DNA of 64,000 nucleotides. It comes from Balanoglossus misakiensis. Taxonomy: Eukaryota; Hemichordata. How positions within the stretch are numbered: position 1 is the stretch's first letter; every line of letters starts with the position of its first letter. The position numbers were made by a program, and so were the translations under genes. Shown in pieces: positions 29,401-44,100 of the stretch. The stretch is from contig CM082586.2 of the NCBI GenBank assembly GCA_040954595.2, positions 3,038,001 through 3,102,000 of the forward strand. The letters are read 5' to 3'. Below the pieces are notes generated by a model that was given only the letters and a program-made list of their open reading frames with translations, did not search any database and was not told the DNA's origin.

Positions 29401-32106
29401 TGCGGCAGAAGTCAATATTTGCCATCCATAATTGATGCCAGTGCAATGAGGATAATCGCTGCTTGTTCAATCTATTTGCCGTAGTATAATTCTCTGCAAC
29501 CAGTCAAACGCACACACGTCCAGCATTACTGCAGACCTTCAGCTTAATGGGTTTTCCGAGAGTATACAAATCTACTTTGTTCAAATTTTACTCATTTGGG
29601 CATCACAGTCATACACTGCAATTTTTTTTTAAGTCTGCTTAATTTTATGTAGCGACGTTTCGGTAAAACCACTGTTCTATCACACAAGGGACCCAACTGT
29701 CTGCATATTTTGGACAGCGGCTGGTACTGTGATCAAGTCTGAATAGTGTCTGACTCCAGATAATCCTGCACCAAGGTTTCTATCCCCTATAAATGTGTGT
29801 GGGCTGACAGGCACTTTGCAGCCAATGTTTATCCCCGTTTTTTTCTCTCCCCTGAATGTGAGCAAACATTGGCTGAGCAGTGATTCGAGCCAAGCAAAAG
29901 AGATTCTCGTATTAAACTCGGTGTCTGGTATTAATATGGGCACAAAAACAGTTCATGAAGAAAGTCCATTGATGATTGTGGAAAGAGCGATGGCCATTGT
30001 TGCTAGGTGGCCTGTCTTTATCCCTTGTGCCCTTTTGCTGTGTGCATACACCCCGCTTTGTCCGAAACTTTTTAATGTGGGTGGCCGGTATAAAAAAAGC
30101 CGGGCAGTTAGCAGAGGCCCTTTATGAGCATTGTGGTGTGACTAGAGCGCTGCAACCCTGATCTATTTAGTCTCTTTTTGATCGGGAGTGACTAGCTAAG
30201 ACAAATTAAGCTGGCTGGTTTGCGTGATTGTGTGTAGGGGATCGTCCATGACAAAAGGATTCTGGTGCTCAGTGACATGCCGGCCTTTGTAATTGGCTGT
30301 GCTTTGTGCACAAGTGTAATTCAAGCACCAGTGAGGAGAGAGAGAACTTTAATCGCATCCACATACTTTATATACCAAATTTGTGATGCCGCGACTTTAA
30401 TGTTCGGTTTTCATTTGTCATTTTTGGCTGATGTGTAAAACAAGAGACACATTTCTAGGAAGTTCATGTCACTAAGTCTAGGATTTTTTATCTCTTTATC
30501 ATATAAAAACAATGTAATAAATGGAAAAGTCAGAGAAAACTGGAAGTGTATATTTTTACAAGATTCTGCACTTCCATGAAATATGTTAAGTCGGCCATCT
30601 TGAAAAATGAGGTATTTATCACTCACCTAGGTGGCAAAATGCTATTTAAGACGTTGAAAATTGAAACTTTTTTTACTGGCAAGCTGCATGTGTATGTGGT
30701 CAAAAACAACACAATGTCAAACCTGAAGTTAGCAAGAAACGTCAAAACACTAGCACTGGAAGCCTAGTGGCCCATTACACACCAAGATTAATTTTTGTAT
30801 GGCTAATAATGTCAGTTCTTGGCAATAAATTATTCACAGAATCACCTTGGATAAAAGTCTGCCTGGAGACACTTTTGATGACTGATGTCCGATGTCAGCA
30901 GTCAGTGTGGCAAGAAACATTCATTTTTGTGAATTATGGGCTGGCTTACAGGCTAGATACACAGGTTGCATTTCAGATCAGTGTTAGAATCAAGCAAGCT
31001 AGGCTATGCAACACCTGCGCTGATTCGTTTCCACCTCACCTGTGAGGATATTTGAACCAATCACCACTGTTCTCTGAACTTCTCATGTGACTGTCTAAGG
31101 CAGACTCAAAAGGTATTCTGTACTGAAGTTGCATACAACTTTTGCCGACCAAATCTGAACTAAACTCATCCTCGCTCACTGATATGAAAATAAATTCAAT
31201 AAACTCGTTCACCACAAACTGAAAGAAAACGCGAATGGTTTCTTGAATTATAAAACACCAACACCCCTCAAATTTTCTGAGAATAATCTCGACAGATAAA
31301 TTATTCAGCCTCTGCATTATCACCGATATATTTCTGCTTTTGGTTATATATATTTTTAATTGATCACTGCCGATCAGATTTCAGGAGTACATTTCTCACA
31401 TTCAGTGTACTTCAACCTTTCAGCGAGATTGATTTCTGAGTGAGTTATGACAAAACTGTCGCGTTTCATATTTTTCTCATAAGTTTGAAGAGTTTCTTTG
31501 AGTTTGGCCAAATGGGGTGTACGGTCGGCAACATACAGGGTCTGCCCACTTCAACACAGCCTTGTAATTGTATCCACCCCCATTTGCCTTTGCAGAGGTC
31601 CAACCTTTCCACAGGAAAGGACAGATTTGGACAAGACCATGTTGGTGAATGGGTAATGTCCCCGTTCCTACCATCCATCTTAACCAGTAGTCCCCCTCGC
31701 AACCCCATCCATCAGCATCAAAAACCACTTTTCAACTTTTACAAACAGCTTCGCCCCGACACTGTGTACTTGAACTCTCACTCCACCGAGAGAATTGATT
31801 TAATTACCCCCACTTTAAAAAACACCCCATTCACGTCAAATAAAAACACAGGACTTCGTTTCTCTGAGACTGGCCAAACTGTTGGTTGAGTGCTTCACAC
31901 TTCATCCAAGGCAATCTGTTCAAAAGGGAATGTCAACGGCCGACACAACAGCTCTATTATACGCCATCCCTTTTTCCTCCACTAACACACACAGACTATG
32001 CAAACTGACCCATACTAAGTGTAATACACTCCAAACAACTGTGTTTCTAACACATCTGGATCTCACGACTGGATCTCAACGAGTGAACTGTCTCTCGAAT
32101 GGTTGC

Positions 32107-32137
<31 letters not shown>

Positions 32138-35100
32138 GGCGTAAATTATTATAAAATTTACATATTTTAACTATAACTGTTTTTAGTACTCCTACATGCT
32201 ACTGCCACATGTCCATATGCAATTACACCGAAATACTGCTAAATACTGGCAGTTCAAATTACATTACACGTATTACAGTTTTCATTTTGTTAAAAAGACT
32301 AGGCATTACTGTAATCCACTGAAGTGCTTACACATGGTTTCACACATTGGACTTATACTCGGACCATCCACAGGAAATGTGCAATTAAATTTAATTAAAT
32401 TATCAATATTAAAAAAAACACTCAAAAAATGATAATCAACTGACTAATATTCCCATGTTAATTCTGACAATGAACCAAATACTGATTCCTTTCGTGTCAT
32501 TTGGTTTCAGAGAGAATAAATTCGCTTTCAAGAATTAACAGATCCTATTCCAAATATAGGTGATCTGATGTACTGTATGAATAATTAACCCTATGCCTGC
32601 AACATATCTACTTTGCGTATATCATTTTCAAAATTGGCTGAATAAATCATTCATGTATATTCCCTGCATGAGGAAGCATGCTGGCCATTGCTTCAACACT
32701 GCACGCCATGTATGGACACGTCAAATGAAATGATCAACGAAAAATAACTCCATGGTCAAAAAGCCATGCAGAAGGTTGCTACTTGCTCAAATTAACTCGA
32801 AATGGGTCAGACAAGCTCTCACGGCATATCATGATAAACCACCTGGTCTGTCTATTGCTTTAAAATGCAAAGCAAATGTTCTGGTTAAATTGGATGGTGC
32901 TGATAATGGACAACATAATACTGAAACTGATATCTGATTTTTCGTAAATGCTATTACAAGATTACTGTCAAACTGGCTGATCAAATCTGGCAACATCACA
33001 ATATAGTCCCCTTAGCAACAGCACTCACGATCTTGCTTCAATTCGAGATGTGTAACGAAGTAAATGCATTTTAACAAAACATTCCTAATAAGTCATTCTT
33101 TGTACCTTCTGATTCAAATCACATTTATGTTACAGTCACATGGCCAGTGTTAGCAGTGGGAGCCATCATATTTGATATTATAATTTTTTTCCTACACAGA
33201 CCACAAAATCCATGTGTTAGATGCCAAGCTCAATTTGGTTTCATCATCTCAAACAGATTCTCACACACTGCGATCAAAAAGACTGACAAGGCAAGAATCA
33301 GACGCAATGCTTTATTAAGTCTGTCTGTTGCAGCAGCACCCAGCCATTTCATCCAATTTTCTACCAGGTGCCTTGATTAATCTGGTCAGGTAAATTGCAG
33401 ACTGATACTATTTGCTTCAATTCAATTCCGACTGAAGGCGGATGAGAGAAAAGCGGATAATGTGAAGTTAATGATTTTTCCAGTCACATCCCAGACTTTG
33501 TCAAGTAGAAGGAGTTAAGCTGAATTTCACGTGAGAAGAAAACGGTTTATTGCAGACACTTTTAGCATGCAAACACACAAACATATACACCTGGTTTCTC
33601 TGTTATTATAAACAGCCTAGCCTGGAACTGCCCTGATTGGCTGAACAGTATTGATTAGCATTCATAAATTAGCATAATTATTCATATATTCATACCCAGA
33701 ATTCCCTGTAATTTGACCCTCTTTGATTAGTTTGATTTCAAACCGTAGTTTAAGTTTTTGTTCTCCAACATATAAGTGGAATGTAATTAATGTGTTTTTA
33801 TTTGTTTTGATAGTATTCTCACCAACATTTGAGAAAACTATCATAGTTCTTCCACATCATTTCCACACAAAAATATCCGAGATCTAAGTTTTGTATCTAA
33901 AGATACGAAACCAATATCATTTCAAGTACCAGCATGTCCAACAACCAATTAATGGACAAAGTAATTTGTATCACATCTTTCTCTCTCACTCATGAGAAGG
34001 ACAAAAAATTCCTGCATCATTACCAAGAAGATTTCTAAAAGATATAGTAGAAATTTCTGAATAAAATAATCAGACATCTGCTTGATGTGGTATTTGCTTA
34101 TTAGTGACAGTGCTTTGATGTACCTGATATCAGAAAGTGATATCAATTTTTTTTTATGTCGATAAAAGATGAAAATAAACTTGTGCAGGCTAATTTTCAT
34201 TCTTTCGCATCATACCTATTTTTAGAAATTGATATGTTCACAATTAAATGAAGGCATTTATTATTTGTTATAAATTGTAAGTACATGTATCAGGTATGAG
34301 CAGAGTCTGCTGTATACTGAACTGGCCGTCTCCTTACGCATATTTATGCAGTTTGTTTGGAGGGACAAATTGCATGATTAGTTCATTCTGCATGGGTACC
34401 TGGGTCGAAACGCGTCCCCGCTGCGCTGCAGATCACGGCCCATCTGTGCTAATATGTAAATCTGGGTAACAGTAGAGGTGCCGCTAATTGTGGACAGGGG
34501 AACACTGACTCGGAACAGCTGGTCTGGGTTGACCTCTCTGTTACATGTGTGGGGAGCTTGACTGCTCGGAGGGAGAGTGTGGGTGGTTTTAATAAAATTC
34601 ATTTACTGATCACAAACTCAATGCAACCCTGGGATGCCTGGTGTGGATGCATACATCACAGACACAAGTCACTTCAAGATGAGAAGTTCACAGTACGGTA
34701 ACACTGCGACCGAATCCATCTTCAAAACTACATATTTTACAATTTCAAAGCAAATACAAGACCATCTCCCAGCCTCCCCACCCACCATTACTTATTTGTC
34801 CAGGTCTGGGATCACCCACGCCACACATCCACAATAAATTGCCGTCGTTTTCACGAACATTAATTCATGACATCTGTACCCTGACTGTTACGAATTCTCC
34901 GACGCGTCAGAATTCAATTTCACCTCGCGATAAATATTTCTCATCCAATTTCAGTGCTGTAATTTACTTATTTATTGATTCAGAATGTCTGGTGAAATAT
35001 TTTTAGATTTGTAATTGATGTTGGTTGCTGAGTATGTGCTGACTGGGCCACCTTCTGCGAATCGCGCAAATATAATTTCACAGCTCTGGCACAAATTTTA

Positions 35101-38100
35101 AAAGTCACATGACGACTTGATATTCTGAAGCAAGGAACTGATGTACTGTCATCGCGTCATTTGGAGAAAAAAACGTGAAGCTAATTCAGCACACAATTAT
35201 GCAATTTTACACAATCAAGTATCTTCGCATCTCATCATTGAATACGACGACATACTCGATTTTTCATCCACCATGGTGACCATGGCAACAACAAGAAACC
35301 TCCCCCCGCCCTCCGCAATTGTACTCTTTCCCAACATTCCCTCGGAGCCCGAGGTACTTTCTTTCCAGGCCATTACGGAATACACAGCTGGGCATCAATA
35401 TTCCAGGTGTTAAATAGTAACCATTCCATAGCAGCCCACGGCACAGCGCGCATGCATTAAAATAATCAAATACCTATTTATGATCCAGCAAAGCTTTTGG
35501 CTCTCATTTATGTCAATATTGTCGAAAATTGGCGATGAAACCACATGGGTTACTGCAAAATGCATTGCTAATGAGGCTTTCAATATCGTGAGTGTGCGTA
35601 CATTGAATGGATGGATTTCAATTTATGTACATACTATATGCCATGCATCTGGATACAGTCAAGATACAACTGTAAGCATTCTGAAATATTAAACCAGAAG
35701 GAGGTTGAAGATCTAGGATTCTAAGAACTAGATTTGTGTTTCTGTATGTATCCTGTTCGATAGTCTTTTTCGATAAAATTGAATTGTACCAAAATGCAAT
35801 GACACGACAGAATGCTGCGGACTTCCGGGAATAGACTCATGGCCGACGGACAAACTACGCAAGTATACATTAGATTCACTGGAACTGACTCAATAAGCAG
35901 ACAAAGGAAAGGAAGTCTGGCTCACAGCGGACAATCTTATTCAACGTTAGTAACCCACACTGTTTGCCGATTCAAATCAAAACAAAACGCGACGAGAATA
36001 TTAAAAGATTGTCTTGAAGTCCAACTCCTCCTCCTTCCTGATGTCTGTGCCCATATAGGTCTGATCCGCCTGTTTTCCCACTTTTCCGTGTGTATTCCCA
36101 CACAGTCCCTCAAGAAAGATTCCCACAAACACCGGAATCAAAACAATCCCTTAATTCTGTCTAAAAAAACAACATACACTGTATTGCAAGCACACATGTT
36201 CATTACCATTTTATTATGAAACAGGCACCTGTATTCTCTTGTTCAAATTTCAGAGCTTTTTCTGACTTAATCCACTCAACACCATCGGATTAGCAAAACT
36301 TAATCTTCCTAATCTACAGTGAATCCATCCTTTGCAGTTGAGCACAATACGTATCAAGTTTCAAATAATCGCGCCTCTTCTACTGTACATGTACATACTC
36401 CTTCAAACTCACAGAATTCAGGACAAAACATTACCCGGGTGGATGTACGTTCTTTTCCTGAAGGAAACCGAGAGGAAATCCTCATTCATGGATTACTTTC
36501 TTTAGAAGGAAACCAAGGCGAAATCTTCCTTCGAGGGTGGTACACCTTCCTACTCACAGACAAAAGTGACTCACCCACCATTGAATGTCAGAAAAAAAAT
36601 CAACAATGGCCACGCTCTGACAAATCTTGGTGAATCGACAATGTCATAGTGACGAAAAATCAATGCAGTGAGTCTATCCACACTCAAGGTTATGTTTTTT
36701 TCTCCCATACATTTCACACCACAGATGTAGACCATCCCATACACAAACGGTCGTTGTGGTTACAGTTCCATATACATGAGTGTGAATAGACTGGGGTTTC
36801 ATCAATGACAACTCCCTGGACAGTACAGAGTATATCCCTGTCCAGGGAATTCACTTCTGTTATTGGCACTAGACAAACATACATGTAGTTTCACCATTGG
36901 AAAATCACCGGTATCACAGACCAAGAGACAGAATGAAGCACGGTTTGAATGAACCTGTTTTTGAGTGAAACAGTACACACACACATCTGTACTAAGTCTT
37001 TAACTCAGGAAAATAACGATGTGATTTTTTGCATTTGTTCGTTAATTGTGCTGTAAATATTTAAAAGCTGGGTGTTTTGTAAAGAAACACTTATCCAGCG
37101 TCTGCAAAGCTTAGCACCACCAGAAAATAAAGTTCTCTGAGGGAAGGGCCCAGTCAAGCGATGAGGCAGTATCGATATCGCTGTCACCACAAGTGGGCCA
37201 GACACCAGTGTTGACAGAAGCACTGTGCCAGGGCAGGAAGGTGTGTGATTTCTTATGTACAAAATGTACATAACAACCAGGCCTGCAATCAAGCTAATGG
37301 TGTCCCACGGAAAGTCAACTTAATCAGTCTGGTTTTCGCCGGCACAGGTGACAATCCATGTCCGTTTCATTCACCGAAGTGTGAAAGTAGTCGTACATCA
37401 TGCACATGTCAATTTCTCTACAGCTGAGACTCAGATGGAGGAAACTGCTTCGCTATTATTAAATGCAGGCTTCTCCTCTCATGTATCACGACCACAAAGA
37501 CGTCCTTCGCAATGCGGCAGACACTGAGACAGACAGCACCTTCAATGAATAAGCCTTTTCCATCTCAATCGATCTCTATCTAACCAACTGTAGGTGAATT
37601 AGATTCCAGCCCTATTCAGCGATAAAAACCGGGTCCCTGAACTCAATTATCGTGACCGTGACCTGAAAGGCAAGTGTCTGCTGTGTTTGCTGATCGACTG
37701 AATATAAAGATAAAATGCGACTTTTTAGGGTCATTCAGTTGTTAACACATTGGGGTGGGCATTGTCGAAAGTGTAAACCTATAAGTACACGGTCAACGGG
37801 TAATTTGGATACTGTGCCCTGATCGGAAAATCCACACAGCTTTTGAAAGCAAACAAAGTAGGGCTGTCTGCAGCTAATTATGTTTGCTGAAATTCCTCTC
37901 ACAACTCTCAAGGGTCAATTACTTGTTTGCATTTTAACTTAGGATGAAGTTGAGGATCAAATAAAACAACTGTTGTGTAATCATTTTTTTTCGCTGGGAT
38001 TCTGTTAGCATGTGATATTAGTATTATGTACACTTGAGTTTGCATCATGCATTGTGGGGGGGGGGGGCAGTGATGGGGAGGAAGGAGGTTTTATGGCTTC

Positions 38101-41100
38101 ACGTCAGCCGCAAGATGATCTGCATATCACACGCCGCATGGTGTAAAACATTACTTGCATGTACCCTGGGTTTTGGTGTAATGGCCACAGTGAGAGTGTT
38201 TGTGGGATCACAGAAGGTGTGACACGGATTTCAGTGTCGTGCAGAGTGATGAAATACTCCCCTGGTGTAGTGTAATGTTTCCTACAGAGGTGTAGATGTA
38301 ACTTAGTGGGGGTAAGGCAAGAGTGAATATTACACGCAGCATTGAAATTTGATGTCAGCCATTTTTTTTTTTGGGGGGGGGGGGGGGGTTGATGTATGGA
38401 AAGAAGAAAACCACTGCCTGGTTCGGAAGACTTTGGCAGACCAGAATGTTGTGATAGGGCCTAAGAAAACAAGACAATGTCAACAGAAAAGGATGGATTT
38501 CTTACTTCTATCAAGGGCAAGGGTAGAGAAACCGGTGTTGTTTCACTTAAGTACCAACTTATATATGGCCCTATCAGGATTCAAGTGTGGGAACTGTCTA
38601 AGTGATCTGTGTCCATGAAAAAGCATGGTTACCTCTGCAGAGATGTGACCATCCATTGTTCAAGATCGGAGAATGATGTAAAATACCAAAGAGACTGAAA
38701 CAAGATTTTTGCCTGGGCACTTGACATGAAGCACCAATACTATACACGCTATGCACACCATCAATTTCACTAAAAAGTTTGTCGAGATAAAGATGAAAAT
38801 CTCCGAGACTCAACTCCGTCTCGGCATGGCAGTCCATTTTGATCGCCACAAAAGCGGCGGTATGCAGCCCATGAATGGGTGACTGGCCAGGCGCGCAGAG
38901 AGTTGAGTAATCCCCACCAAAACAAAGTCTTCAAATCCACCCCTGCCACTTTCCCGACACAAGCAAAAATTTCTGGAACCGACTGCGACAACAAAAGGCC
39001 GCGGCACGCTGGAACCACGAGAAGAATAAAAGCCGACCGCTCACATTAAAGCAATCGAAGTGTGCGCTCTCCAGACAAGAGTTTAGTCTGACGAGGAGAC
39101 CACAATGGACGCTTATCGTCCTCAGCGGGTCGGTGTGGGTGTCAAATATAATAGCAGGCAGCCAGAGCAGATAACAGGCGGGTGCTATCAACACTTTAGA
39201 CTCCTATTAGGCAGAAGCCGCTGATTGCACAGTGTGAATTATGACTACATTATTACCGGCAATCTACGTCTTGACTTCACATATTTCTATAATCTCTTAG
39301 ACTTTGATACAGAGAATACCGTTTGACCCGAAGCCAGGTTTAATGCATCTTTTCACGTCTTCAAGGCTTTGGGAAATTTTAATGGGTGCATACGTGACTC
39401 AACTTAAAGATTTTTATGCAATTTCACATACCAGTGAATAGAAGATGGTTTTTTGCAATGTACAGATAGACTTCATGCTTTTACCAAGTTAAATGTCTTG
39501 GTCGGCTAGCCTTCACTTTTACCTTCAGGCCAAGATTTCACAGCAAGTCCCACAGAAATCATTGTCACATAAAACATCAACAACACAGGAAATGTTTTTC
39601 CAAGAAATCTTTTCCCTAGGCCACACCTCGTCTGTTCTCAGTTCATCTAGCTTGTCCATTTGTTATGCAACAGAGACAGAAACTCTGAGAAGTTCTTCAT
39701 GAATTTGGTTCTGCACATACACCCTTGATTCTTGTTCTTCTCACAAACATGTAGCATATTAAAATCATCCTGGTTTGGACCTGTCAACACTCGACCTGTA
39801 TCGCCAACGCTGCTCATTTTAGCAGAATAACTGACTCAAGTCTGGATTTCAACTCAACTGTCAAAATAAACTAAAACGACACAAGCTTGTATATATGTGT
39901 AATGTGTGCTGTCAAAAACGACCGCACACATTACATTCACACATTCCGTGCTGACAAGCCCATTACAAGGTGGTTCATTGAGAGAAGATTTTTGGACAAA
40001 AATAAGGAAATCTTGCCTACACGTTTCATGATAACACAAATGATAAATTTTTCAATCTGTTTTATCATCAGAATTCACGATAATTGTTTACATGCGTTTT
40101 CACAGATACTACAATTAACTACCCATCTCGTCTGCAGACTACACAGTATTATCTCTTCACCCCAAATCCTTGCTAGACACAATTGTTTACATAAAACTAT
40201 TAAGACTTTAAAGGGCATAAACTAATAAGCCAGTCTCCAATTAGCAAACCCAAACACACATATACACACAACATGTGCAAGAGGACTAGTGATGTCCAAT
40301 ATCTTGCATTCCTCCAGTCTCATAATCTGTTCCAATTTGAGTGTTTCCCTCGACCAATTACGCCGCAATATGCTGTGGATGAAGTATAACCTTCTGACTG
40401 AATTAGAAAACCACTGATTACATCGCAAATCCCATTTCGTTAAAAGCATGCAGCTAATTAGGAGCCGTTTGCGGGGACAATTTACGGCATGGGGGTTTCT
40501 AAACCAAACAAGTTCTGTACAAAGTTCATCAAGCATATGTAGAGGATTATATTTGGCCTACATGTAATTCTTTGTGTGTTGTACACTTATTCTAAAGTCA
40601 CTCTTCTCTGAGATTTTTCCTATGCAATGGGGCCCAGACCCATCTCGAAGTCTGACAGCCTTGTATTGGGTCTGGGTAACAGAGCTTACCAGACAAAAGA
40701 CTACACAGAGACATAGACAATCCTTGCGTCAGGCCCCCACACACCGGGATTCAAGCTTCAACCGGTGAAAAAAAGAACTGTTATGCAAGGCAGGCGCAAC
40801 CCTTAGACTCAAACAACAAAGTTTTCATAAAAGCTGAGAGAGGATGAAAAGGGGTTGAAACAAAGAGAAAGGAAACGGTTCTGAGAAAGCCATCTCGGTT
40901 AATGGTCACATGTAGCTGTAGTCATTCTTTCTCTTGTTTTACGGCCATCTCACACCAGCATAGACTACCACATGACGGGCCGAAACATGGCCGACAAGTA
41001 CAGCTCGAACACAAAAACGAACCCACAAGCTGGCAACCAACATAGCAATCTTGAAAAACATGACTAACATAACGTAACCACAGATCACCATGTCCAACAA

Positions 41101-44100
41101 ACCAGTGAGCCAGGAACCTCACAGAGTCACATGAATGCATGTAAACCACATACATGCGAACTAGACATGTACACTTCAGCATCCAGGGGAACCCTCTCAG
41201 CCAGTCACACCACCAAAGTAGACCATCCCATTCTGACAGTCACAGAGGGCCCTACACACAATTAACCTAATTTGTATACAATTGAACCATCTGCAAATAC
41301 AATAAATATTACCAGCCTGGAAGCCAGTCATACCATAACCACTTCAAAACAAAGGCTGGCCAAACTATTCACAAGAAATAAAAATGATTTACACTACAGT
41401 CAGCATTTCACCTTCAAGTACATAATTGCTCTCCCAGTGAATGGGGCGCCTTCTCATCACGATTTTATCGAAAATTTCAAGCCTTGACCTATGACCCCTC
41501 AAAAATATCTCTTCCGTGACACACTTTTTATTAAACTCTGCTTTGGACCTTTCATGTATTTTTTCACCCCAGTCTGTGTGTTACATAAGATTACTGCGTT
41601 CGAAGAAAAGACAATTCTGAAAAGAATCAACGTTTTCACAATTACAATGAAAAGGAATCACAGCAAAGCTCGCTTACACCTGTTGAATTCTAAACAGAAC
41701 GATGTAAAAGCTTTTCAGCGAGCATGTAGGATAGCTAAAGATCGGGAGAAAAGAAACCTATTATTTGCTTCATAATTCCCCCTATTTATAGTGGGTAGGG
41801 CTCATCTGTAATTTGTAGCTTTTGCCTGTTTTCACAATCACAACAGAACTGGTTGGGCATATTACTGGTGGCGGTGCACTCCTCGGCCACTTTGTTGTCT
41901 GCTGTAAGTAACAGTCTGGGAGGGGGGAAAGAATACGTCGTCTGTTGGCCGCAACAAAGCAGTCTTTTGACCCTGTAACTGCACCGGACCTTGGTTCATA
42001 TCGACCGAGGAGCACTAGAGCTCCAGTCTGTCAGCTTGTCTCCGGCTCTCACTGGTTCAAAACGACCCTGGAAACTGTCCTCCAAAGAGAGACGGGGGCA
42101 ACTAGCTTTCGGGGGGTTCAGTCAGTCATAGATGACTAGCCATTAAGGTCTCAGAAAAAAAAATCACTGTGGAAATAAAATGCACCATCCCCGGTGGATG
42201 TATGTGCACTGAATACAAAATCTGCACAAACCCCGGCAGTCGTAGTTGCAGCATTCTATTTATAGACAAATCTTACTGCTCACAAAAAAATAATCCTCCG
42301 TACAATGTAGGCTGGATCTGGCCTGGGGATACCACACACATGATGTGTTACGATTACAGAATGATTAGCAAAAACAATATTTTGCCACAATGTGGACAGA
42401 AATATATGCAAATGCTTGAAAATCTTATCATCACAAGTAGTATCACCTCTGATAAAAAAAACACTGGAAATTTGTTCTTTTGCCGGATGACCGTTTATTT
42501 GACGGTAGCGGTTCTAGACCAAGGGTCTTGGCACAGCAGTTGCTGGACAAACCCACTTCAGAGAAGTTCACGGTTGGATGACTAGATCAATAGCATTACT
42601 TTGGCCTCAAGATATGCCCAATTGCTCCTCTGGCGGTCTGTACCATGCCAGCTACCGGATTTTTCTTTCTGGTCCACTCCGATCTACATACAGGCAAGTC
42701 TCAGAAAAGCACACTACAAATGACTTCTACATTTTCCACAGACAGGATGGTCCGATCGACCCCCACAAAGCAGAGATGAACCAAATTAAAAGTTAAGCAA
42801 GACAGGGCAATACAGGAGGGACACATTCCAACTGCATACCGCTTCCAAGCAACCCTCAAATGCTAACCAGCCGATCGCTCATTATAAAGCAATATATCTA
42901 ACACGGGAGTGTTTTTGCTACTCTGTCGGCGACACAGTCATGATTATTGAGGGTGAAATTTTTGCAAACACCCCCAGAATAACCGCTACTCCAAAACTAC
43001 TGCAAACCCACTAGTTCTATTTCACACCTTCTAGCGATGCCAAACACTTGGCTTATAAAATTACTTCACTAGATACAAAATAACTGCTTTTTCCTCAGAA
43101 TCCCAGGTGAACCACTTTATTGTCTATTCCCAGGAGGCATGCATGCGATAATACTCACAACACACAATCATTTTACCACTATTTTACTGTGCAAGACAAA
43201 AACTGGCGACTGCAACACCTGGTAAGAAACACAGAAGCCAAAATCAGACAACAGAACAGCCTGGCCGAGCCAGACAGATGTCCTGACTGACTTTATAAGC
43301 CGATCCCGAGGTAATTGATCATTCTTAAGAAAGAAGGACCTCGGGTCAGTGTCCTTATTTGCAACTAGATGTGTCCGGGTGTTGATACACATACATGTAT
43401 ATGTAGACTCCAGAGCACCAACTCACAGACACTCCACTTAACACATTAACCCTTTCACCACTATGGTTTGGTCCAAATCCATTGTTTTCTATGGTAAAGT
43501 TGGACCTCTATAGAGGGAACTGGGTGTGAAAGGGTTAAACTTGAAGCATAAACTGCTCAATTCTCCACTTCGGGGCATTTGTTTCCAAGCCATCCTCTTC
43601 AGAGGTCCAAAACAACCATCAGGTATGCGAGGGGAACTCCCACCCAAAACAGATCACAAAATCCTTTGGGTGTAGCGCCATAAATCCGGATAACTGCAGA
43701 CACACCGGATTCCCGTATTGGGCATTATGGACTCTGGAAATTCCCTTCCGTTATAAACTACCTGATTGAGATTCCAACGTCCCACACCCACCTGTTTCGG
43801 TGAAGAAGGGTGTTCCCTATCGCCACACCTTTAAACACTTCCTGGATACTTTTTAAGTCCCGGGAAAAAAAATTCCCCGCCAAAACTCTTCAACTTCTGC
43901 ACCTGCAGCGTATGTAAACACACCACTTCATTTATCATAATAACACAGCCAGTCTGCCTCTCAGGAATTCCAAATCGACACCACTGTAAAGTAAGTTACA
44001 AACTTGGCACACACGTGTAGATGAGGTCAGTAACCCTCTGACACCCTCCTGCAATTTAACGGTCAAAACTTACGATAAGCAGACCACGTGAAAGGAACAT

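Noticed and set aside
42169-42585. Cys-rich plus-strand frame of 138 codons
   Set aside because: The cysteine spacing matches no family I know, and the frame has no splice or promoter support.
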